The position numbers and the translations under genes are program-made. The notes beneath the pieces were generated by a model that saw only the letters and a program-made list of their open reading frames with translations, was not told the DNA's origin and made no database searches. This document shows positions 56,527-64,000 of a stretch of 64,000 nt of DNA, one piece after another. The DNA comes from Opitutaceae bacterium EW11 (GTDB lineage Bacteria > Verrucomicrobiota > Verrucomicrobiia > Opitutales > Opitutaceae): the NCBI GenBank assembly GCA_003054665.1, contig QAYY01000012.1:155679-219678 (forward strand), in the 5' to 3' direction. Every line of letters begins with the position of its first letter. Position 1 is the first letter of the stretch.

Positions 56527-57138
56527 GTGCATCCTTCGCCACCGTCACCTCAGCACCTTGCCAATCATCGCGAACGCGTCGACGCGCTCCGGATCGCGGT
56601 TGGGAAGGGATTGGCGGGTCGCACGCGCATCACGCTGGAGATCGGCAGCGGGCACGGCCACTACCTGACCGGCTTCGCGTCCGCGCATCCCGAGCGGTTT
56701 TGCGTCGGCATCGATCTGCTCCTCGATCGCTACGAGCGTTCCGAGCGGAAACGCTCCAGGGCTTCGCTTGAGAACCTGGTGTTCTTCCGGGCTGACGCGG
56801 CGGATTTCCTGACGGTGCTGCCGCCGGAAACGGAGATCGAGGATGTGCTGGTGCTCTTCCCGGATCCGTGGCCGAAACGGCGCCACCACAAAAACCGGCT
56901 TATCCAAACGGGTTTCCTCACCCGTCTGGCGCGGCACGTTCGACTCGGCGGACGACTCTATTTTCGCACCGACGATGCCGCGTATTTCGCCGCCTCACGC
57001 GCTACCGTCGGCGCTCACCCTGCCTGGCAATTCGAGACATCGGCGCACCCGTGGCCATTCGAGCTGCCGACCGTGTTTCAGCAGAGAGCGGCCTCGTACG
57101 ATTCGTGGATCGCACGGCGTGTAGTGCGTTTGTCATGA
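56527..57138 (+). CDS. trmB: tRNA (guanine-N7)-methyltransferase TrmB
   Basis: A 203-residue SAM enzyme that methylates N7 of G46 in tRNA. The SAM site is TLEIGSGHGHYL and FCVGIDLLLDRYERS. The family signature LFPDPWPKRRHHKNRL is complete, and FRTDDAAYF follows. The start is a GTG at 56527. The last part (TVFQQRAASYDSWIARRVV) carries the helix that packs on the core. The gene stands alone between phoR and the atp operon. Confidence 0.92.
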   Translation: MHPSPPSPQHLANHRERVDALRIAVGKGLAGRTRITLEIGSGHGHYLTGFASAHPERFCVGIDLLLDRYERSERKRSRASLENLVFFRADAADFLTVLPPETEIEDVLVLFPDPWPKRRHHKNRLIQTGFLTRLARHVRLGGRLYFRTDDAAYFAASRATVGAHPAWQFETSAHPWPFELPTVFQQRAASYDSWIARRVVRLS

Positions 57139-57322
57139 CCCCCGTCACACACTCCGCGGAGTCAATTCAACAGCGTGGTTGATACTACAACCCCTGTTTC
57201 GGACTGTCCGTGCTTATTCCTTTTTACCCGGATAAGTATCGGTGATTTCGAAGATTGACGAGGGTTGCGGCAATTGCCTAGTGCTCGACCTTTCCCTTTC
57301 ACCGTGGTCTCCTTGTCTCCTT

Positions 57323-58198
57323 ATGTCTTGGCGTAAACTGCTCGTTGCGCTGGCCCCGCTTGCGTCCGCAAGCTCATTGTTGGCCGCGGAAGGCGGGCAC
57401 TCCGGCGTCGCGACGGCGGCCGAGCCGCTCTTCCACGTCGCAGGCCTGCCGGTGACAAATAGCATCGTGACGAGCTGGCTGGTCGCCGCCGTTCTCATCG
57501 TCGCAATTCGCCTCGCGGTGCGACGCCCCAAACTGATCCCGACTGCGGGCCAGGCGGTCGTGGAGAGTCTGGTTCAAGGAGTTCTCGATCTTACTTCGCC
57601 GATCGTCGGTTCGAAGGTCGCCAAACATACGTTCCCGCTGCTGGTCGGTCTTTTCATCTTCATCCTGATCCAGAACTGGAGCGGACTGTTTCCCGGCGTC
57701 GGCACGCTCTTCTGGGGCAGCGAGCCGCTGGTTCGCCCGGGGAATGCCGACATGAACGGCACCGTGGCGCTCGCGGTCGTCGCGACCCTCGGCTGGCTGT
57801 ATTTTATCGTTCGCTACGCGGGGCCGAAGGCCATCCTCTTCGACATCTTTGGCAACAAGGCCGACAAGAAGGAGATTCCGGCGGTCATCTATTATTTCCT
57901 TTTCCTGATCTTTTTTGCGGTCGGTCTGATTGAGATCGTCTCGATCATGTTTCGCCCCGTGTCGCTCTCGTTCCGACTTTTCGGCAACGTGTTCGGCGGT
58001 GAAAACCTGATGCATGCCATGTCGGCGATGCAGCGTTGGGGCCTTCCGATTCCTTTCTACTTCCTCGAAGTGCTGATCGGCTTCGTCCAGGCGCTGGTCT
58101 TCACGCTTCTGGTCAGCGTGTACATCGGCCTCATCTGCAACCACGGCGACGATCACCACGAGGAAGCCGGCCACGGCGAAAAACCCGCGCACCATTGA
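57323..58198 (+). CDS. atpB: ATP synthase Fo subunit a
   Basis: A 291-residue membrane subunit forming the proton half-channels with the c ring. A short hydrophobic leader (LLVALAPLASASSLLA) is followed by about five membrane helices. The essential arginine is in PVSLSFRLFGNVFGGE. The C-terminus is histidine-rich (HGDDHHEEAGHGEKPAHH). ATG 57323 is chosen over 57242 because the extra 27 residues are atypical. It heads the atp operon; no atpI is seen upstream in the 184-nt spacer. The leader before the start is CU-rich without a Shine-Dalgarno. Confidence 0.95.
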   Translation: MSWRKLLVALAPLASASSLLAAEGGHSGVATAAEPLFHVAGLPVTNSIVTSWLVAAVLIVAIRLAVRRPKLIPTAGQAVVESLVQGVLDLTSPIVGSKVAKHTFPLLVGLFIFILIQNWSGLFPGVGTLFWGSEPLVRPGNADMNGTVALAVVATLGWLYFIVRYAGPKAILFDIFGNKADKKEIPAVIYYFLFLIFFAVGLIEIVSIMFRPVSLSFRLFGNVFGGENLMHAMSAMQRWGLPIPFYFLEVLIGFVQALVFTLLVSVYIGLICNHGDDHHEEAGHGEKPAHH

Positions 58199-58265
58199 TC
58201 CCTTTCCCGCCGGGAGCGTGCCAACGAGTGCGCACGGCGGAAATCCAACCAACGAAAATCCCGTT

Positions 58266-58475
58266 ATGATTACAGCAATCGCAGAAGTCACCGGTAGCAT
58301 TCAAGGCGCGCTCGGCTGCTTGGCCGCCGCCATCGGCGTAGGCCTTGTCGGCACGAAGGCCGTCGAAGCCGTCGGTCGCAATCCCGGCGCGTCCGGCAAG
58401 ATCCTCGTTCAGTCCATCATCGGTATGGCGCTGGCCGAAGCCGTCGCGTTCTACTCGCTGTTCCTCGGTAAATAA
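58266..58475 (+). CDS. atpE: ATP synthase Fo subunit c
   Basis: A 69-residue proteolipid with two helices linked by the polar loop VGRNPGASGK. The ion-binding carboxylate is the glutamate in GMALAEAVAFYSL of helix 2. The residues that bind sodium in Na+ types (glutamine in helix 1 and serine or threonine after the glutamate) are absent, which argues for proton coupling. ATG 58266 gives the standard length; an ATG-like start at 58218 would add a non-family leader. Confidence 0.95.
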   Translation: MITAIAEVTGSIQGALGCLAAAIGVGLVGTKAVEAVGRNPGASGKILVQSIIGMALAEAVAFYSLFLGK

Positions 58476-58546
58476 CCGTTTCCCGCATCGCCGCATTGAG
58501 CGGCGATGCGTCCCTTTCCCCGTAGCCTCGTTCTTGTCCGTCCGCC

Positions 58547-59131
58547 ATGCTCTCCAATCTGTTCGTGCTCGCTGAAGCCGCTGTCCACGCGACCGAAACC
58601 GCCGCTGCTGCCGGCGAAGCCAGTGGGATCACGAAGATCCTGAATGACTTTGGAATTCGAGTACCCGATCTGATCGCTCAGATCGTGAACTTCTCGATCG
58701 TGGCGTTCATTCTCTGGCGCTTTGCATTCAAGCCGGTGATGGCGTCGATCCAGGAGCGCCAGGAGAAGATTCAGGCAGGTTTGAAGTATGCGGAGGATAT
58801 GAAAGCCCAGCTTGCGGCAGCGCAGCAGGAGAGTGCGGCGCTCGTGAAGCAGGCCCAGCTCGAGGCCAACCGCATCATCGAAGAATCCCGACGCACCGCC
58901 AAGGAGCTCTCCGACAAGGCTCAGAAAGACGCGTCCGACAACGCGAACGCGATCATCGCGAAAGCGCAGCAGGCGATCGAGCTCGAGCACAAGAAGATGC
59001 TCGCTGACGCCCGTGGCGAGATTGCCCGCCTCGTCGTGGTGACGACGGAGCGCGTCTTGGCCAAGCGCCTCTCGGATTCCGATCGCGCCACCTTCAACGA
59101 AGCCGCCGCGAAGGAGCTCACTTCGGTCTGA
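58547..59131 (+). CDS. atpF: ATP synthase Fo subunit b
   Basis: A 194-residue stator subunit. A hydrophobic anchor (about residues 42-58, LIAQIVNFSIVAFILWRF) is preceded by an unusual 30-residue alanine-rich segment. A long right-handed helix follows, rich in Glu, Lys and Gln, ending at the dimer and delta-binding region. It lies 71 nt after atpE and is followed by an octamer element before atpH. Confidence 0.95.
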   Translation: MLSNLFVLAEAAVHATETAAAAGEASGITKILNDFGIRVPDLIAQIVNFSIVAFILWRFAFKPVMASIQERQEKIQAGLKYAEDMKAQLAAAQQESAALVKQAQLEANRIIEESRRTAKELSDKAQKDASDNANAIIAKAQQAIELEHKKMLADARGEIARLVVVTTERVLAKRLSDSDRATFNEAAAKELTSV

Positions 59132-59137
59132 TCAAAA

Positions 59138-59240
59138 GGCTGAAAGACCGATGGGCTGAAAGGCTGAATGCCCAAGCCTCCCAGAATCCCGCAAACCCCG
59201 CTCATCTTCTTCAGCCTTTCAGTCCTTCAGCCCTTCAGCC
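59138..59240. repeat. Inverted four-unit octamer element between atpF and atpH
   Basis: The left arm 59138-59169 reads GGCTGAAA, GACCGATG, GGCTGAAA, GGCTGAAT. The right arm 59209-59240 reads CTTCAGCC, TTTCAGTC, CTTCAGCC, CTTCAGCC. Arms match at 26 of 32 positions around a 39-nt gene-free loop. It starts 6 nt after the atpF stop and ends 10 nt before the atpH start. Confidence 0.93.
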
Positions 59241-59250
59241 ATTTTCCTCC

Positions 59251-59643
59251 ATGTCTTCCCAGAAACAGATCCAGCACCTCGCTCGCCAGCTCTTCCGGCT
59301 GAGTCTGGCTGACGGCCGCCTTTCCGACGAGCGCGTCGCCGGCGTTCTGGAATACGTCGAGAAGACAAAGCCGGCGCATGCGACCGCCGTCCTCAAGGCT
59401 TTTCACCGGCTGGTCGCCGCCGAAGTCGCCCGCGGTCAGGCCGTGGTGGAACACGCGGGACCTGTATCGGCAGAAACGCTACAGAGCATCGCCTCTTCTC
59501 TGACGAAGCGGTACGGCCGTCCCATTGCGGCGGCGAGCCGCCCGAACCCCGCGCTGCTGGCCGGACTCCGCGTCCGTGTTGGCGACGACATTTACGAGTC
59601 TTCCGTTTCCGGACAGCTCAGCCAGCTGGCTGCAGCCGTCTGA
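59251..59643 (+). CDS. atpH: ATP synthase F1 subunit delta (short form)
   Basis: A 130-residue delta subunit that links the b stator to the F1 head. It is shorter than the usual 175-180 residues. The N-terminal helical bundle is reduced, whereas the C-terminal strand-rich part (LLAGLRVRVGDDIYESSVSGQLSQL) is retained. Position between atpF and atpA supports the call. The ATG follows the right arm of an octamer element by 10 nt, with a CU-rich leader (TTTTCCTCC) and no Shine-Dalgarno. Confidence 0.88.
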   Translation: MSSQKQIQHLARQLFRLSLADGRLSDERVAGVLEYVEKTKPAHATAVLKAFHRLVAAEVARGQAVVEHAGPVSAETLQSIASSLTKRYGRPIAAASRPNPALLAGLRVRVGDDIYESSVSGQLSQLAAAV

Positions 59644-59682
59644 TCCCTTTCAAAAACTAACAACCAAGCGCGTAGCGCCCCA

Positions 59683-61209
59683 ATGAGCACGGTCCTCGAA
59701 CAAATCGAACAGCAGATCGCCAAGCTGCAGAACAAGGCGGTCAAAAAGAACACCGGCACCATCCGCTCGGTCGCCGACGGCGTCGCTCGCCTCGACGGTC
59801 TTTCCGACGTGATGTACAACGAGATGATCGAGTTCCCCGGCGGGACGATCGGCATCGCGCTCAACCTCGAGGAGGACGAGGTGGGTTGCGTGGTTCTCGG
59901 CGACATCTCGAAGCTGAAGGAAGGCGACGAGTGCAAGACCACGGGGCGGCTTCTCTCTGTCCCCGTGGGCAAGGCCCTCCTGGGCCGCACGGTCGACGCG
60001 CTGGGGAATCCGGTCGACGGCAAGGGCCCGGTCGATGCGAAAGAGTTCTACCCGGTCGAAAAGATCGCGCCCGGCATCATCGTTCGGAAATCCGTCACGC
60101 AGCCGGTGTTCACCGGCATCATGGCGATCGACTCCATGATCCCGATCGGCCGCGGTCAGCGCGAGTTGATCATCGGCGATCGCGGCACGGGCAAGACGAC
60201 CATCGCGATCGACACGATCATCAACCAGGCGAAGATCAACCGCGTCGGGCTGGCGAGCGGCGATCCGAAGTTCCGCCCGATGTATTCGATCTACGTCGCG
60301 ATCGGTCAGAAGAATTCCAACATCGTTCGCACGATGGCCGCCCTCGAGGCCGCAGGGGCGCTGGAATTCACCATCATCGTCGCGGCCGCCGCTTCGGAGA
60401 ATCCCGCCAATCAATACCTCGCTCCGTACTCCGGCGCGGCGATGGGCGAGTGGTTCATGGAAAACGGCATGGATGCCCTGATCGTTTACGACGATCTCTC
60501 CAAGCACGCCGTCGCCTACCGCCAGATTTCCTTGATTCTGAAGCGCCCCTCCGGCCGCGAAGCGTATCCCGGCGACGTCTTTTATCTGCATAGCCGCCTT
60601 CTCGAACGCGCGGCGCGCCTCGACGGCAAGGGTTCGCTGACGGCACTGCCGATCATCGAAACGCTCGCGGGCGACCTTTCGGCGTACATTCCGACGAACG
60701 TCATTTCGATCACCGACGGGCAGATCTTTCTCGAAACCGACCTCTTCAATCAGGGCACGCGTCCCGCAGTCTCGGTCGGTCTCTCCGTCTCGCGCGTCGG
60801 CTCCGCCGCGCAGATCAAGGCGACGAAGCAGGTCGGCGGTAAGCTGAAGGGCGAGCTGGCGCAGTTCCGCGAGCTGGCGGCATTCGCCCAGTTTGGCGCC
60901 GATCTCGACGCCAGGACCAAAGCCCAGCTCGATCGCGGCACCCGCATCGTTGAGCTTTTCAAGCAGCCCGCCTTCAATCCCATCCCGATCGAACAGCAAG
61001 TGGTGACCCTCTGGGCGATGCAGAAAGGCTACTACGACGCGATCGACCTCAAGAAGGTGAACGCTGCGGCGGTCAAACTGCGCGAATTCTTCGCCACCCG
61101 GAAGGACGCCCTCCTCACGAAGATCCGCAACAAGGCCGCCCTCGACGCCGAGCTCGAAGCCGAGATCAAGACCGCCGTCGACGAGTGGAAAGCCACCTAC
61201 GCCGGCTGA
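59683..61209 (+). CDS. atpA: ATP synthase F1 subunit alpha
   Basis: The 508-residue non-catalytic nucleotide-binding subunit. Walker A is GDRGTGKT (165-172). ATP-contact and arginine-finger motifs [18 protein letters not shown] and [20 protein letters not shown] (by parts) are conserved, and length is normal. It is followed directly by the octamer element that carries an extra gene, whose left arm starts 8 nt after the stop. The native junction with atpG is thus interrupted. Confidence 0.98.
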   Translation: MSTVLEQIEQQIAKLQNKAVKKNTGTIRSVADGVARLDGLSDVMYNEMIEFPGGTIGIALNLEEDEVGCVVLGDISKLKEGDECKTTGRLLSVPVGKALLGRTVDALGNPVDGKGPVDAKEFYPVEKIAPGIIVRKSVTQPVFTGIMAIDSMIPIGRGQRELIIGDRGTGKTTIAIDTIINQAKINRVGLASGDPKFRPMYSIYVAIGQKNSNIVRTMAALEAAGALEFTIIVAAAASENPANQYLAPYSGAAMGEWFMENGMDALIVYDDLSKHAVAYRQISLILKRPSGREAYPGDVFYLHSRLLERAARLDGKGSLTALPIIETLAGDLSAYIPTNVISITDGQIFLETDLFNQGTRPAVSVGLSVSRVGSAAQIKATKQVGGKLKGELAQFRELAAFAQFGADLDARTKAQLDRGTRIVELFKQPAFNPIPIEQQVVTLWAMQKGYYDAIDLKKVNAAAVKLREFFATRKDALLTKIRNKAALDAELEAEIKTAVDEWKATYAG

Positions 61210-61217
61210 ATGCAGAA

Positions 61218-61652
61218 GGCTGAAAGACTGAAGGACTGAAAGGCTGATGACTCCGGCCCCATGCTTCATCAAACGGGAGACCTACGGAGCAGAACGTTCC
61301 AGTTCGCTCGAAGGATTTCCCGTGTCTTTGAAGCACTCCCGAGAAAGCGGCTCGCCAACATCTATGGCGTGCAACTCGTCCGATCAGCAAATTCGGTCGC
61401 AGCCAACTACCGCGAAGCTCAGCGGGCACGTTCCAAGGCGGAGCATTTCTCGAAACTCGGCGACTGCCTCCGTGAAGCAGACGAGACACTCTACTGGCTT
61501 GAAGCCATCGAAGCAGATGCGCTCCTCTCGGCAGTACGGCTTTCTGAAATCAAAGACGAGTGCGGCCAGCTCGTGGCCATTTTCGTTACACTTCTCAAGA
61601 AGCGCTGACTCCTCGCGGAGCTTCAGCCCTTCAGCCCTTCAGCCCTTCAGCT
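61218..61652. repeat. Octamer inverted-arm element carrying a four-helix-bundle gene
   Basis: The left arm 61218-61249 reads GGCTGAAA, GACTGAAG, GACTGAAA, GGCTGATG. The right arm 61621-61652 reads CTTCAGCC three times and CTTCAGCT. Arms match at 26 of 32 positions. The 371-nt interior is almost exactly the four-helix-bundle gene, with 11 nt before its ATG and 12 nt after its stop. The whole 435-bp unit sits between atpA and atpG, ending 7 nt before the atpG start. Confidence 0.93.
61261..61608 (+). CDS. Four-helix-bundle protein (S23/IVS, Avd-like)
   Basis: A 115-residue all-helical protein of the family first seen in intervening sequences of 23S rRNA genes. It is structurally like the Avd accessory protein of diversity-generating retroelements. 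The pattern is FARRISRVFEALP, VQLVRSANSVAANYREAQRA, FSKLGDCLREADETLYWLE and ECGQLVAIFVTLLKK for helices 1-4. The RSANSVAANY motif is the family hallmark. Its function is unknown; relatives bind nucleic acid. It lies inside octamer arms within the atp operon, on the same strand as atp genes, and is therefore transcribed with them. No reverse transcriptase or rRNA gene is near. Confidence 0.9.
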   Translation: MLHQTGDLRSRTFQFARRISRVFEALPRKRLANIYGVQLVRSANSVAANYREAQRARSKAEHFSKLGDCLREADETLYWLEAIEADALLSAVRLSEIKDECGQLVAIFVTLLKKR

Positions 61653-61659
61653 TTTCCTA

Positions 61660-62532
61660 ATGGCATCGACTAGAGACATTCGACGGCGCATTAAGTCCGT
61701 AAAGAACACCCGCCAGATCACGAAGGCGATGGAGTTGGTGGCGGCGTCGAAGATGAAAAAGGCGCAGCAGGCCGCTCTCGCGGGCCGGCCCTACGCCCAG
61801 TTGATGGCTTCGATGCTGGCCGCCCTCGCTCCCCACGTGGAGGAGTCGATGCATCCGTTTCTCGCCAAGCGCGAGGTGAAGGTTCGCGGTATCCTTCTTG
61901 TCACGACGGACAAGGGCCTTTGCGGACCGCTCAACGCCAACCTTTTCAAGCTCGTGGCCGACGTGAAGACGCCGGCCAAATTCGCCGCCATCGGCCGCAA
62001 GGGGGCCCAGTTCCTCGCTCGCACGAAGCGTGATCTCATGGCCGATTTCCAGGTGCACGACCGCGTGCCGTTCCCCGAGGTGAAGGTTGCGATCGAGTTC
62101 ATGGTGAAACAGTACCTCGAGGGCGTGATCGACACGGTCGAGGTGATCTATGCCCGCTTCAAGAACACCCTCGTCCAGGAACCGTCCGTTCGCCCCATCC
62201 TCCCGCTGACAAGCGTTGCGGAGTTCATCGCGCACGCCTCGACCGAAGCCGGAGCGACCGCGAAGCCCGACGCGCGCGAGATGCTCTTCGAACCGAGCGC
62301 CCAGCAGGTGCTCGAGTCCCTTCTGCCGTTCTACGTCAATCGCACCATCTATCAGCACGTGCTGAGCGGCAAGGCCTCCGAACACAGCGCCCGGATGGTC
62401 GCGATGAAGACCGCCAAGGACAACGCGAGCAAACTGCTCGGCGATCTCACCCTCGAGTACAACAAGGCCCGCCAGGCCGGCATCACCCAGGAAATCCTGG
62501 AAATCGCCGCCGCCCAGTACGCGTCCTCATAA
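61660..62532 (+). CDS. atpG: ATP synthase F1 subunit gamma
   Basis: The 290-residue rotor shaft. The N-terminal RDIRRRIKSVKNTRQITKAM and MELVAASKMKKAQ helix and the C-terminal MKTAKDNASKLLGDLTLEYN coiled-coil helix are both conserved. The middle Rossmann-like part begins GILLVTTDKGLCGPLN. The start ATG lies 7 nt after an octamer arm with leader TTTCCTA, so no Shine-Dalgarno. The stop is 1 nt before the next octamer element. Confidence 0.97.
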   Translation: MASTRDIRRRIKSVKNTRQITKAMELVAASKMKKAQQAALAGRPYAQLMASMLAALAPHVEESMHPFLAKREVKVRGILLVTTDKGLCGPLNANLFKLVADVKTPAKFAAIGRKGAQFLARTKRDLMADFQVHDRVPFPEVKVAIEFMVKQYLEGVIDTVEVIYARFKNTLVQEPSVRPILPLTSVAEFIAHASTEAGATAKPDAREMLFEPSAQQVLESLLPFYVNRTIYQHVLSGKASEHSARMVAMKTAKDNASKLLGDLTLEYNKARQAGITQEILEIAAAQYASS

Positions 62533-62533
62533 A

Positions 62534-64000
<1,467 letters not shown>

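Overview
The window is a high-GC bacterial chromosome segment, most likely from the Verrucomicrobiota and probably Opitutaceae-like. That placement is an inference from gene content (DUF5069, DUF4412 and DUF4202 proteins, a GH3 beta-glucosidase, a PssA locus led by a RelE-like gene) and from the weak Shine-Dalgarno usage. No rRNA gene is present to confirm it, and I saw no tRNA genes or CRISPR arrays.

Layout. 0-8 kb holds rlmN, a small ribbon-helix-helix-like protein, an M20 peptidase, pdxH, a hybrid sensor kinase with a defective receiver, a TonB-C-like protein, a lipoate ligase-like protein and a GT2 glycosyltransferase. 8-18 kb holds secreted proteins (DUF4412, esterase-TPR-PDZ, GH3 beta-glucosidase) among sugar-transfer genes (FkbM methyltransferase, GT8, fucosyltransferase-like, GT2). 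18-25 kb is gltB-gltD and a glutaredoxin. 25-29 kb is a tightly overlapped ArnC / LABN / PAP2 / ArnT-type operon for polyprenyl-phosphate sugar transfer. 30.7-35 kb looks like an acquired remnant: a TraG/VirD4-like coupling ATPase, small membrane proteins and a secretin without a signal peptide. 35-40.5 kb holds a haem-binding protein, an acidic protein divergent from DUF4202, threonine dehydratase and a RelE-like gene coupled to pssA. 40.5-57 kb holds dnaN, RNA methyltransferases, an ABC/FtsX/HlyD export set, mnmE-mnmG and phoB-phoR. 57-64 kb is the F1Fo ATP synthase operon atpB-E-F-H-A-(extra gene)-G-D, cut by the window end.

The region appears to lie close to oriC. Genes up to about 39 kb are mostly on the minus strand and genes after 39.3 kb are almost all on the plus strand. 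dnaN follows an unusually AT-rich spacer at the switch point, and a perfect 16-bp parS palindrome sits inside mnmG 12 kb away.

The most striking signal is a family of intergenic elements built as two inverted arms, each of exactly four 8-bp units (consensus RGCTGAAR on the left, YTTCAGCY on the right). Three lie in the atp operon and one between gltB and gltD. A nine-unit array at the window start supplies the rlmN stop codon. In three elements the loop is 35 to 65 nt and empty. In the fourth, between atpA and atpG, the loop is almost exactly filled by one gene for a four-helix-bundle protein of the 23S-rRNA intervening-sequence/Avd-like family. A sixth element has the same four-unit-arm design with a different 7-bp unit. 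This looks like a family of small repeat-bounded cassettes inside essential operons.
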